DNA of 64,000 bases from Staphylococcus condimenti (GCF_001618885.1 NZ_CP015114.1:1426001-1490000); one strand, 5' to 3'. Positions 48,658-57,460 are shown, counted from the stretch's first letter. Translations and numbers: made by a program. The notes: generated from the letters alone by a model not told the origin.

Positions 48658-48957
48658 ATAAATACTCTCCCCTCATATTATATAAATTCTGTTAGCAACA
48701 ATTCAAATAGTAGTGATGTACGAATTGTCTGAAAATAATTATGTTATGAATCATACCGCGTTCTTTTGTACATGTCAATGAATTATCGGAACATTTACAA
48801 AATTTATAATCCTTAACTCCCTCAAGTACGTCAAGGAATCATGCATAGCCTGAGCTAACTAGATAAAATAATCAATAAATTTAATACTCTTCTAAAATTA
48901 GATATAAAAATATCGATAGTTCTTAAGCATGATATCTCTTAAGAACTATCGATATAC
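48658..48957. other. Spacer between leukocidin F and cysH
   Basis: The 300-bp spacer holds the leukocidin terminator (48911-48954) and the cysH promoter region. No gene is seen. Confidence 0.5.
48911..48954 (-). terminator. Terminator of leukocidin operon
   Basis: A perfect 17-bp stem (TATCGATAGTTCTTAAG with its complement) and a 10-nt loop, followed by TTTTTATATC on the minus strand. Confidence 0.9.
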
Positions 48958-48959
48958 GT

Positions 48960-49958
48960 TTATACTGCACCTATCACTTTAACATTATGGTTATCCCAAT
49001 CAATTTCGTATGCAACTGTGATAGATTCTTTTGCGACATTTTTATTATTAAAACCTTTCCAATAGAAAGTTTTCCAAGTGATTAAGTAGTCATCCATAAC
49101 TCTTTCATATTTTACTTTTATGATAGATTTACCTTTGTCATCATAGTCATGAGAAAATACTGTGAGAAACTCCGGATTAAATGAACTTGCAATCAAAGCA
49201 GGAAGTTGATTCTGGTCCACAAAGTTTTTACCTGCATTTTTACTGCTTTTTCTGCCGTTTAAAAACAACTCATTTCCATATAAACCGAGTTTATCATTTT
49301 CTTTTTCCCTGTTATAAGGACCGTATCCTCTAACATTAATGTTATACGCTTCTACTACACCCCACGTAATATCTTTGCCTGTAGTCGGTGTTTCTAAAAA
49401 CGTTCGATAAGCATCTTGTTTATATTTTATCGTTTCACTGAAATTATATTTAGCATTGATATTCGCATCGCCGCCTTTTTTGATATTGAGTCCACCGCCG
49501 ATGTTAAAACCGACTGTATCAGAAACTTCACGTGTTTCGTCATGATTACGTGGTGCGTAATCGATAATTGCCGTTGAATCTGTTTCAGGTAAATTGACAG
49601 ATACTTTATATTCTCCTGGCCAACGCTTTGTACTTGTATACACTGCATAAGGGTCTAAAATACGAGCATTACTTGCAATATTACCTGCCGTCTTCAACAC
49701 CACTGTTTCTTTATCGTAACTCTCATCTTTAATAAAATTGAATTGCAGGCTTTGTGTGATATGTTTGTTTAAATCGCTCGCTGTCGCTGTTCTTTTATAT
49801 ATCATTGAATCTGAAGCAACTTTTTCTGTCCCATTATTTTTTACTTCAGTAATGAAATTAGAATTCGCCTTTGCTTGATCTGTAAGTGAAGCTGCTGTAC
49901 CTGTCGTTAATGCTAATAACGTACTTAACGTGATAATTTTTAAAATACCGCTTCTCAT
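48960..49958 (-). CDS. Bicomponent leukocidin, F-component-like
   Basis: The secreted beta-barrel pore-forming protein of about 332 aa has a signal peptide ending near AKAN and the leukocidin/hemolysin fold. F-type marks are YGNELFLNGRKSS, FNPEFLTVFSHD, the rim segment TFYWKGFN (compare FYWAGAN in LukF/HlgB) and the end VAYEIDWDNHNVKV. The frame also offers GTG 49967 inside the end of the upstream gene; ATG 49958 fits the GCAGGTG site better. It lies directly after an S-type gene, the usual lukS-lukF order. Confidence 0.88.
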   Translation of the reverse strand: MRSGILKIITLSTLLALTTGTAASLTDQAKANSNFITEVKNNGTEKVASDSMIYKRTATASDLNKHITQSLQFNFIKDESYDKETVVLKTAGNIASNARILDPYAVYTSTKRWPGEYKVSVNLPETDSTAIIDYAPRNHDETREVSDTVGFNIGGGLNIKKGGDANINAKYNFSETIKYKQDAYRTFLETPTTGKDITWGVVEAYNINVRGYGPYNREKENDKLGLYGNELFLNGRKSSKNAGKNFVDQNQLPALIASSFNPEFLTVFSHDYDDKGKSIIKVKYERVMDDYLITWKTFYWKGFNNKNVAKESITVAYEIDWDNHNVKVIGAV

Positions 49959-49959
49959 C

Positions 49960-50952
49960 TTATTCACCTGCCTTCTCTAAAGGTGATTTGCCAATCTGTT
50001 CTGATTCTTGTTTCAACATTTTCACCTTTTTATTTTTCCAATCAATTTCATAAGTTGCTGTAAAGGCATTTCCAGATATATTCATATAGTAACGACCCAT
50101 TTGTGGAACTATAGCAAAGTTGGAACTGTAAAACGCCGCATCAATTTCATCATTCAGACGTTGGTATCTCACTGTAATTTGAGTCTTAGTATTTTGCTTA
50201 TCATTTGATAGATATGTTAAGAAATCTGGTGTAAATCCGCTTCTCACTAATGACGGTAAAGTAGATTTACCAGCTAAGAATGTACGAGGGTCATGTTCGA
50301 TACGATCGCCTGCATCATTACGGAATAAATTTAAATCACCACGCACATTTGTATGTCCGTTATAAAACAAACTACTTGCGATTACATTCCAACCCACACT
50401 TTGATTACTTGTATCACTGCTTAAAAGCGTTCGATAGTTATTTTGTTTATAGTTGATTGTTTTACTATAGTTGACACCTCCAGTAATACTGCCAGATTCG
50501 TTAGATGAAATAGAACCGCCGATGTTATAACCAAATGTTTCTGATACATCGACACTTTCAATATTATTTTTAGGTAAATAATCCAATATTTCTGTTTTCG
50601 GATTATCTTTCACATGGATACGTACACCAAATTCACCAGGAAATCTCATTTGACTAAAAAATAAGGGGTTCTCTCTGAATTTTCCATACTCTAATTGAGA
50701 TGCGATATTACCCTTAGTGCTTAAGACTAAGGCATCTTTGTCATATTTCGGATCATCGATAAAATCAAAATTCAAAATTTGCGTAAATCCACCATTAATG
50801 TCCGAACCAACCTGTGTGCGTTTCGTGACTTGCCCATCTTTACCGATTTCATCTTGTTTGATATCTCGTGCAATAACTTCGCTTGGCATGATTGTTCCTA
50901 AGATTAATACAGATGCAGGAATTAATGTGACTAACATTTCTTTCCATTTCAT
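49960..50952 (-). CDS. Bicomponent leukocidin, S-component-like
   Basis: The 330-aa secreted protein has a signal peptide (about 1-28) and the same fold as its neighbour (QILNFDFIDDPKYDKDALVL, GYNIGGSISSNESGSI prestem, TINYKQNNYRT, TYEIDWKNKKVKM). Its rim lacks the F-type FYWxG segment and its order as first gene points to the S component. It ends with an unusual charged tail (ESEQIGKSPLEKAGE). GGAG precedes the ATG. The pair should form octameric pores on host cells; the receptor is unknown and the sequence is divergent from the S. aureus toxins as far as I can recall them. Confidence 0.85.
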   Translation of the reverse strand: MKWKEMLVTLIPASVLILGTIMPSEVIARDIKQDEIGKDGQVTKRTQVGSDINGGFTQILNFDFIDDPKYDKDALVLSTKGNIASQLEYGKFRENPLFFSQMRFPGEFGVRIHVKDNPKTEILDYLPKNNIESVDVSETFGYNIGGSISSNESGSITGGVNYSKTINYKQNNYRTLLSSDTSNQSVGWNVIASSLFYNGHTNVRGDLNLFRNDAGDRIEHDPRTFLAGKSTLPSLVRSGFTPDFLTYLSNDKQNTKTQITVRYQRLNDEIDAAFYSSNFAIVPQMGRYYMNISGNAFTATYEIDWKNKKVKMLKQESEQIGKSPLEKAGE

Positions 50953-51073
50953 GATGTCTCACTCCTCATAGGTCTATTGATGACTTCTTCCGCTTCTATT
51001 ATATTCCTTTAAATTATTCAAAACATATAATTAAAAATTAATATTTGTTAAATAGATTTAATATTTAAGCACA

Positions 51074-51101
51074 TAAAAAAAGAGCCCCTAAAAGGGACCC
51101 T
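51074..51101 (-). terminator. Terminator of glycosyltransferase gene
   Basis: AGGGTCCC pairs with GGGGCTCT on the minus strand (two G-T pairs), followed by TTTTTTT. Confidence 0.75.
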
Positions 51102-51130
51102 GATAATGTTCACATGTTATACATATTATT

Positions 51131-53029
51131 TTATTGAATCGGTTCTACAAAATTACGGTTAGCGGTCATATAAATGCCTTTATCTGTCTTCAAACGTGGA
51201 GTGCCATTAGAAGAAAATACAATCTTAGTGATATTCTCAATATCGTCTTTTGCAAACTTCGCGCCCGCTTCATCTTTAAAATTACGGTCGTTATAAGCTT
51301 TACATACTTTTAATACCTGTACTTTACGAGGAGGTTCAATTAAATAATCTTTACCCTTTGCTTCATCTAACACGGATACGAACTTTTTATTTGCAGTAAC
51401 AACTGAGCCATCTTTTAAAGTCAAACGTGGTGTTCCTTTTTCTGTATACTGAATATCTTCGACCGTAAACAACTCGCCGACTTCAATTTCGCGTGGAGCT
51501 TCTTTTTGAAACTCTACATCTTCATATACTTTAAATTGCTTAGCTGCGAATACCTTTCCTGGGTTTTCATCATAATACTTAGTCGTATCAACAAATTTAG
51601 GTTGATTTGTTTCGTTCTTAAACCGTTTATCCTCAAACTCAGCTTTAAATTGCTGACGTTTTAACGCATGATGCTTAATCGCACTCGGTAAATTCATATT
51701 AACTGTACATGGACGATAATAATCATAAGTAATTTGAATATTAAAATTGAAATCTGCCTCTTCCAATTCTTTTGTCGGAACGCGCAATCTTCCTCCTCTG
51801 ACTTGATATCCAACATCTTTTGTTACTGATTCATCTCCTAATTTCACCAACTGCACACGACTGATTTGTGCCGCCATTTTTTTATAAAGTTGAATCACCT
51901 CGTAAAATTGGCCATCCGCTTCTTCTGTACCGCTGTAAACAGCAAAAAATTCTTCTGTCAGCGGTGCGATTTCTTGTAATGTTTCAGGCAATACAAAGTG
52001 GACTAATCCATTTGAAACATAACGTGGCGCACGTTCGCCTTTAACGAGAATTTCAATAAGTTTCACCGCTTTTTCTTTATCAGACTGACTAAGTAGTTGA
52101 TAGACTTTTTCATATTTATCCTCAGTAAGGTAATCTTTAATATTGAGATGATGTCTATCTAATATCGTTTCCATTTCAGCAAAAGCATCATAAAATAATT
52201 GTTTATCTTCGCTTTTTAAAAAACGCTTATTCATAAACAATCGTGATAAATAATCCATCTCTATAATACGACTGATAGCATTATGGCGTGCTGTCTCAGG
52301 GATGTCTAATTCAAACAGCTTTTTCAATACTTCTAGATTACAGGACGTTTTTTCAAAGATATCTGTTTCGCTGATTAATGATTGATTCACCCCATAGCGA
52401 TTGACATGATATGCAACAGCATCATTCATACCAGCTGATTGTGCTTTTGCTATTACTTCTGTAAAGAATAATTTATCTTCGCCGTATTTCATATGTTCAA
52501 ATTGAATATCATTCTCTTTAATGACAGATGCTCTAATGATTTTTCCAGGCGGTCCTACTGCTCTGAATATTTTATCAATCTCATAAGGTACAAGGTAATA
52601 CGCTGTTTCATAAGAAGAAAAACGTGCAATTTTACTAATCGAATGATCTTTATGGCGTAAACTTTGACCAAATAAAATATCATTTTGTGTGTCTAATGCT
52701 TGTTGCAGCAGCTTAGGAAAACCTTCTGCATCCAACCAATCATCAGCATCTAAAAAAGTAATATATTTACTATCTGATACTTCCACTCCAACATTTCGAG
52801 GTGTTGAAGGGCTGCCTGTATTTTCTTCTAATTCCACTACTTTTACATAGTCATATTCATTTTCGTATACTTTTAATTTTTCTAAAGATTGATCTGTAGA
52901 GACATCATCTATAAAAATCACTTCAATTTCAGATTTATCGATATCTAGGTTATCAATTGATTTCATAGTATCATCTAAAAATAATTCTTTATTGTAAACT
53001 GGAACAATGATTGCTAAGTCTTTAGTCAC
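51131..53029 (-). CDS. Family 2 glycosyltransferase with two C-terminal DUF5776-like repeats
   Basis: The 632-aa protein begins with a GT-A domain (IIVPVYNKELFLDDTMKSID, IDDVSTDQS, metal motif FLDADDW at about 95) and a helical middle part like wall teichoic acid GlcNAc transferases TarS/TarP. The C-terminal 120 residues contain two similar units, each ending in a GTPRL...G...TANRxFV pattern (GTPRLTLKDGSVVTANKKFV and GTPRLKTDKGIYMTANRNFV), recognised as DUF5776-type repeats, which are often on secreted or envelope proteins. GTG start with GGAGG 7 nt upstream. It may glycosylate a cell-wall polymer; the acceptor is inferred. Confidence 0.8.
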   Translation of the reverse strand: MTKDLAIIVPVYNKELFLDDTMKSIDNLDIDKSEIEVIFIDDVSTDQSLEKLKVYENEYDYVKVVELEENTGSPSTPRNVGVEVSDSKYITFLDADDWLDAEGFPKLLQQALDTQNDILFGQSLRHKDHSISKIARFSSYETAYYLVPYEIDKIFRAVGPPGKIIRASVIKENDIQFEHMKYGEDKLFFTEVIAKAQSAGMNDAVAYHVNRYGVNQSLISETDIFEKTSCNLEVLKKLFELDIPETARHNAISRIIEMDYLSRLFMNKRFLKSEDKQLFYDAFAEMETILDRHHLNIKDYLTEDKYEKVYQLLSQSDKEKAVKLIEILVKGERAPRYVSNGLVHFVLPETLQEIAPLTEEFFAVYSGTEEADGQFYEVIQLYKKMAAQISRVQLVKLGDESVTKDVGYQVRGGRLRVPTKELEEADFNFNIQITYDYYRPCTVNMNLPSAIKHHALKRQQFKAEFEDKRFKNETNQPKFVDTTKYYDENPGKVFAAKQFKVYEDVEFQKEAPREIEVGELFTVEDIQYTEKGTPRLTLKDGSVVTANKKFVSVLDEAKGKDYLIEPPRKVQVLKVCKAYNDRNFKDEAGAKFAKDDIENITKIVFSSNGTPRLKTDKGIYMTANRNFVEPIQ

Positions 53030-53201
53030 AAAAGTTCCTCCTCATCTACATTTCTTCTAAAACATATTATTTATATTTTACCCGCTCCATTTAAATTCAT
53101 GTTTGCAGATGATAGTGCATCCAATTTTACACTCAGTTTTATAGATTTTTTGCTGAGTTTTGTCAAAACATATAAAGTAAAAAGCAGCCTCCTATATGCA
53201 A

Positions 53202-53321
53202 CAATGTACATGAGAAAGACTGCTTATCTTTATACTATTAACGATGGTTTACGAATGCTTTGTATTGTTCAACATTTTTAATGCCTGGTTGCGCTTGGTT
53301 CAATACAGCTTGTGCTTGCTA
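53202..53321 (-). pseudogene. Truncated 3' end of the secreted-protein gene at 57520
   Basis: This fragment repeats the last codons and downstream terminator of the gene at 57520. 53202-53267 is identical over 66 bp to 57484-57549. After a 36-bp in-frame deletion the similarity resumes (GCCTGGTTGCGCTTGGTTCA at 53283) until about 53321, then ends. The stop corresponds to 53238-53240. It is a remnant of a second copy and lies on the far side of the epipeptide cluster. Confidence 0.85.
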
Positions 53322-53499
53322 TAATTTATTCTTAATAATTCATTGATGCTTAATTAAGTATTTAATTGCTTAAAAATAGACGCCTGATTAGCTAAAGACT
53401 TCTTAAAACACGTAATTATTTATATGTGAAATATTAAGCTTATTTGAGCGACTGAAGAAAAAACAGTGATTAATTGATAGCCGCTATACGATATAAAAC
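53322..53499. other. Spacer, nothing recognised
   Basis: AT-rich sequence between the truncated repeat and the end of the permease gene; no ORF or hairpin of note. Confidence 0.4.
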
Positions 53500-54221
53500 T
53501 CACATACCCAACTTCAACCATCTCTTTTTAGACAATGCTAATATGATGAAATTAACTATAAATATAAGCATAAAAAATATTATTATAATAGTAATATCAT
53601 TCAAATTAATTAATCCCTCTTTGTTCTTCAATATTTTTTCTACAGATAGATACATAGAGTTGCTAGCTTCAAATGGAGCTAGTATGCCAAATATTTTTTT
53701 ATTAACAGCTACTAAGATGATGGAAACAATCCAATAAATAATACTAAATCCAATACTTATTAATACGTTAGGAGAAAGTATGCTTATTGTCCCTACTATT
53801 AATATGTATTGGAGGACAACTAATGAAAATAATATTATAAGTAATATAAAATGAGAAAAATTAGAGAAAATCAAAGAAACAACCGTAATACCTAAAAATA
53901 TGAAAATCAAGCATTCTAAAAAGAGTATTGCTACTTTTTTATAAAAAAAGAAAAGATATTTTCGCCTATCAACTTATAAAAAAGAGTGTTTTTATTCGAG
54001 TATTCTTTATTTATAAAATATGAGATAATAAAAGAGAATAATAAAAATCCGAATTCTGTTAAGACCGTATAGGCACTAAAGAAATATTGTCCATAGCTTA
54101 AACTTTTAACTTTATCTATACCTACTGGCAAAAAATAGCCTAATAAGAAAAGAAAAATAAATAAAGGCCCTAGTGTTAATACTATTTTGTTTGCTATACT
54201 TTTTCTAAATTCTAACTTCAA
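53500..54221 (-). pseudogene. yydJ: YydJ-like ABC permease, split by a frameshift
   Basis: The first reading frame (TTG 54221, AGAGG 8 nt upstream) gives about 96 aa with two membrane helices and stops at ENIFSFFIKK. The second frame continues directly with KKVAILFLECLIFIFLGITV, giving four more helices to the stop at 53500. One extra T in the T7 run (A7 at 53943-53949 on the plus strand) would join them into about 241 aa with six helices, which fits YydJ. It follows the ATPase gene by a few bases. It would export the peptide or give immunity together with the ATPase. The homopolymer leaves sequencing error possible. Confidence 0.8.
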
Positions 54222-54236
54222 GATCCACACCTCTTT

Positions 54237-54872
54237 TTATAGATTAATATAATCGTTTATTACTTCTTCTTTAGATAAATATTCTTCAATTCTGTAATCT
54301 TTGAAAATAAAGTACTTTCCTGGTATGCTACTAAGGTCTGACAAGTTATGAGTTATATTAACAATAGTTTTAGACGGATTATTTTTAATAAAATCATTTA
54401 TAAACAAATAGATTTCATTAACTGTTTTTTTATCTAACGCGTTAGTTATTTCATCAAGTATAATTAACGAATTATCTTCTAATAGAAAGCTTAACAATTT
54501 CAACTTTTGTTTTTGACCATCACTCATATTTTTTATTAACACTTTAGATGGTATCTCTTCAATTTTAAGAATCTTATTAATTTCAGAAAAAGTTGGAGAG
54601 GAATTTGGAAATTTTGCTTTTAATAGTACTAATAAAAATTCTTTTGTAATATCATTAGGAATATTGGAAAAACTGGAAATTAAAGTTGTATTGTCAGATA
54701 TAGACTTAGGAATGTTACGACTATTATTCAGCATAAAATCTTTCGCTAATTGTGATTTTCCTACACCATTTTTTCCAACTATATGATTTATTTGTCCGGG
54801 ATAAAAATTCAAATCACAATTTTCAACTAATTTTTTTCCTTTGACTTTTAACGAATAGTTATTTATTTTCAT
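54237..54872 (-). CDS. yydI: ABC transporter ATPase, YydI-like
   Basis: The 211-aa ATPase has Walker A GKNGVGKSQ (about 34-42), signature MSDGQKQKL in place of LSGGQ, Walker B LIILDEITNAL and the switch histidine THNLSD. It is a short single-domain subunit that would pair with the YydJ-type permease. AAGGAG lies before the ATG. In Bacillus yydIJ take part in export of, or resistance to, the epipeptide. Codon use is very AT-rich, as in the whole cluster. Confidence 0.88.
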   Translation of the reverse strand: MKINNYSLKVKGKKLVENCDLNFYPGQINHIVGKNGVGKSQLAKDFMLNNSRNIPKSISDNTTLISSFSNIPNDITKEFLLVLLKAKFPNSSPTFSEINKILKIEEIPSKVLIKNMSDGQKQKLKLLSFLLEDNSLIILDEITNALDKKTVNEIYLFINDFIKNNPSKTIVNITHNLSDLSSIPGKYFIFKDYRIEEYLSKEEVINDYINL

Positions 54873-54887
54873 TTTTACAACTCCTTA

Positions 54888-55639
54888 TTATAGAAACAAA
54901 TATTCACTCCAATAAATGACCCAATGTATTAAAGTATTTAAAGCAATAGAAACTCCAATTATTTGAAAAATTAAAACTAACCAATGGTTTTTAGTGAAAT
55001 TACTAAATTCATCTAAAGACAATAAAGCTAGCATAATTTTATAGCCATCTGAATTCAACATCGGTACTAAATTCCATATCATTGTTGATGAAAAAAGCAT
55101 ATAAGACAATGTTAAAGATATATTATTGATAATCAGTATATTAAGTAATTGAATAAAATTGATTAAAGCAAAATTAACAAATAATCCGAATGAATGAACT
55201 ATAATCTTGTCTATTTGAGATAGCATGTAGGTTTCGTTCATTTGTACATAAAACGCAGGGAAAACATAAAAATTCAACTTAAAACCTACTTTGTCAATTT
55301 TACGACCAAAAAACTTTAATGAATATATATGCCCTAATTCGTGAAAAATGATATTCATTAAAAAATATAAAATAACGAACAATAAAATACTATTATTTAT
55401 TTTAGGTTCAATATTCTCTTGTAAATTTAAAACATAAATATTATTTATAAAAACCATAACAACAAGAAAAAATATATACGTATAAAATGAACATTTATTA
55501 ACTTTTTCTGGATAGTCTGTAAGCATATTTATTATATTAGGCTCTATCGCTCCAACACTATTACGATAATACACTTTATTTTTTTTATCTTTTATAAAAA
55601 CATGTTTTTGAATTAATATTTCATAATTTTAATCTTCAT
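54888..55639 (-). CDS. yydH: YydH-like membrane metalloprotease (M50 type), apparently frameshifted at the start
   Basis: The main frame (228 codons from GTG 55574) has five to six hydrophobic segments, zinc motif HELGH (NIIFHELGHIYSLKF) and the second M50 motif NSDGYK. This is the predicted protease that frees the mature peptide. The GTG has no ribosome site. The frame stays open upstream (EILIQKHVFIKDKKNK) but reaches no start. An ATG at 55639, overlapping the epimerase stop as ATGA, begins another frame that dies after 8 codons. One extra A in the A4 run (T4 at 55627-55630 on the plus strand) fuses them into MKIKNYEILIQKHVF and on, about 250 aa. Confidence 0.82.
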
Positions 55640-56598
55640 ATTTTAATGGTCTCATAGTAATATTTTTCCATATATGGTTTAAAAAAGTTGATTTTATATT
55701 GGTCATTAAACAAACTGCCACATACACTGCATACAGATGGAAAATCTAAAGGTATCCCAAAATCATTTAATAATTTCTGTTCTTTTAAAATATCTAAAAA
55801 CCAATTAAACCCTTCCCTCCTAATTATATATAACAATATATTAGAATTTAACTTTTCGATAGTTCTTTCTAGAGTTTGGTATTTTTCTTCTCTAAGAGAT
55901 ATTTGGGTTTCAAAAATCGCAGGAGAGCAACAAGGATATATTTCTCCATCATGATGATAAACGATTTCATAGCCCGGACAATATAGTACATCTCTATCTT
56001 TTTCTATATTATAAAAATTATGAATATTATTTTTTGATATTTTATCTTTAGCAGCTCCAACGGTAATTATTGGAAATTTAGTGATTTTCACGCCTATTAC
56101 AGAGCTTCCAAGTTCACTTAAAATAGTATTTGACATTTTATCTTTTGTTACTGCCATATTTAATGAAACGTCTATTTCTGGATACTTCATTCTAAATTTG
56201 AATATATTTTTGATACTTTCAAGTTTGACGAATGGCGCATGATATTCATCATAGCTAATAGTTAAAGCAATTACGTTATATTTTTTAAAGTCAGAAAAAT
56301 ATTTCTTTAATAATTTTCTACTACTTCCCCAAAAACCATTAGATATCAAAGTTACTTTTTTATTATATGATTTTGTAATAATTAGTAGCTCCTCTAAAAA
56401 CTTATAGTTTAAAAATATTTCTCCACCCGTAAATGAAATAACTTCTATATTCGGATTTTTAGAAAATTCTAATACTGTTTCTTTTATATATGAATCATCC
56501 ATTTTAATGGAAGCTTGTGGTGAACAAGAAAAACAACAGTGTGCACACGCAGCATTACATTTAGAAACTAAATTTATTGATACACTTTTATTATACAT
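55636..56598 (-). CDS. yydG: Radical SAM peptide epimerase, YydG-like
   Basis: The 320-aa enzyme has the radical SAM cysteines Cys14, Cys18 and Cys21 (KCNAACAHCCFSC) and GGE motif (SFTGGEIFLNY). Further cysteines for auxiliary cluster or hydrogen donation are near 208-225 (YCPGYEIVYHHDGEIYPCC) and 300-305 (CSVCGS). Length and start match YydG of Bacillus, which inverts Val and Ile residues in YydF to D-amino acids. It sits 58 bp after the precursor gene, with AAGGGG before the ATG and a strong hairpin between. This gene is intact. Confidence 0.92.
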   Translation of the reverse strand: MYNKSVSINLVSKCNAACAHCCFSCSPQASIKMDDSYIKETVLEFSKNPNIEVISFTGGEIFLNYKFLEELLIITKSYNKKVTLISNGFWGSSRKLLKKYFSDFKKYNVIALTISYDEYHAPFVKLESIKNIFKFRMKYPEIDVSLNMAVTKDKMSNTILSELGSSVIGVKITKFPIITVGAAKDKISKNNIHNFYNIEKDRDVLYCPGYEIVYHHDGEIYPCCSPAIFETQISLREEKYQTLERTIEKLNSNILLYIIRREGFNWFLDILKEQKLLNDFGIPLDFPSVCSVCGSLFNDQYKINFFKPYMEKYYYETIKI

Positions 56599-56605
56599 AG
56601 TTATT

Positions 56606-56613
56606 ATCCCCTT
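56606..56613 (-). promoter_or_regulatory. Ribosome site of yydG
   Basis: AAGGGGAT lies 7 nt before ATG 56598 and directly after the hairpin at 56616-56655. Confidence 0.6.
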
Positions 56614-56615
56614 AA

Positions 56616-56655
56616 AATTAAATAAACGGAGAGCAGGCTCTCCGTTTATTTAATT
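56616..56655 (-). terminator. Hairpin between precursor and epimerase genes (leaky terminator)
   Basis: A perfect 18-bp stem (56616-56633 with 56638-56655) and a 4-nt loop begin one base after the precursor stop; the minus strand then reads TTTTAAGG. It can stabilise the short precursor mRNA and reduce transcription of the enzymes, as in many RiPP operons. Confidence 0.85.
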
Positions 56656-56656
56656 G

Positions 56657-56845
56657 CTAATGCCCGCTACCAACTATCCATCGATGAGATTTTGATTTAA
56701 CGAAGTACCATAAATCATTAACTTTTGCTAATTTTTCAGAATCATTAACTAAATTTTTGAATTCCAGGTTTTTCATTGCATCTTTTTTATCTTTTTTTTG
56801 GATCTGTACATCTTTGTTCTTCTTAATATCCCCCTTTCCTTTCAA
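56657..56845 (-). CDS. yydF: Epipeptide precursor, YydF-like (start uncertain)
   Basis: The last 20 residues (NDLWYFVKSKSHRWIVGSGH) and the preceding NLEFKNLVNDSEKLAKV closely match Bacillus YydF (core DLWYFVKSKENRWILGSGH). The Val and Ile that YydG epimerises in YydF are conserved. The open frame reaches TTG 56845, but that codon lies almost at the predicted transcription start and has no ribosome site. AAAGGGGG is further down (56830-56837). Downstream options are ATT 56827, ATG 56776, or ATG 56811 if one A is added to the A8 run, which would give a 51-aa precursor (YydF 49 aa). Confidence 0.88.
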   Translation of the reverse strand: MKGKGDIKKNKDVQIQKKDKKDAMKNLEFKNLVNDSEKLAKVNDLWYFVKSKSHRWIVGSGH

Positions 56846-57460
56846 ATCAATATTATTGTACCATAAAATATTTTATTTTATTGATTCTATTATGAACAAA
56901 TTGTGAACTATTATTTTTTATGAAATAAGCATAATAATCATTAAAGGTTTTATAATTTTGTATTTACAATTACACGCTAAACATTTGTATAACAATTAGT
57001 TATATAAGGTTTTATTATATTGAAATAATTAAACAGTGTTCTTAGGAGAGTGATCATATATTTATTCTCATACTTCCAAAAATGTGGTTCAATTTCCTCG
57101 AGTATGCAGGCACTAAAAACCCTGTGTGCATTAACCTTTTTAAGTCATTTAAACATATTCATTGCGTTATCGTAATCTAATTTATATTTATGGACATTCT
57201 TATATTTTGTTTCGATTATTTTTAGCATACCGTAAAATTATGAGCCCTATTCTTCAATTTTTTGAATATTGATCAACCTTTCGATACATTTTCTCTCTAT
57301 AGCTTTTGATGACTACTCACGATTTCCAAAATCATCAACCTCTACTAACATCGCTACATATTTTATTCATATATTCCTATAGAATTGGCTTTTCATCTAT
57401 TTGTATAGATTTTATGTAGTGCTTTTACCATTAATTTTAAAATCATGTTCCATATACTAA
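56846..57460. other. AT-rich spacer upstream of yydF
   Basis: No intact gene is seen. A 27-codon minus-strand piece near 57145-57230 (MLKIIETKYKNVHKYKLDYD...) ends at TGA and may be the start of a decayed gene. The yydF promoter is at the right end of this stretch in transcription order. Confidence 0.4.
56855..56863 (-). promoter_or_regulatory. Probable yydF promoter -10 element
   Basis: TGGTACAAT on the minus strand is an extended -10 box; transcription would start about 56848, 11 nt before the AAAGGGGG ribosome site. No clear -35 box is seen. Confidence 0.5.

Noticed and set aside
53474..53737. 87-aa plus-strand ORF over the permease gene
   Set aside because: Opposite strand of the YydJ-like coding region, whose translation is clearly the real one.
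56773..56811. 12-codon ORF overlapping the precursor start, considered as a separate leader peptide gene
   Set aside because: The ribosome site is 18 nt away, and a one-base error in the A8 run explains it equally well, so it is reported as a finding and not as a gene.
57145..57230. 27-codon minus-strand ORF upstream of yydF
   Set aside because: Too short, no ribosome site, no recognisable family; kept only as a remark on the spacer.
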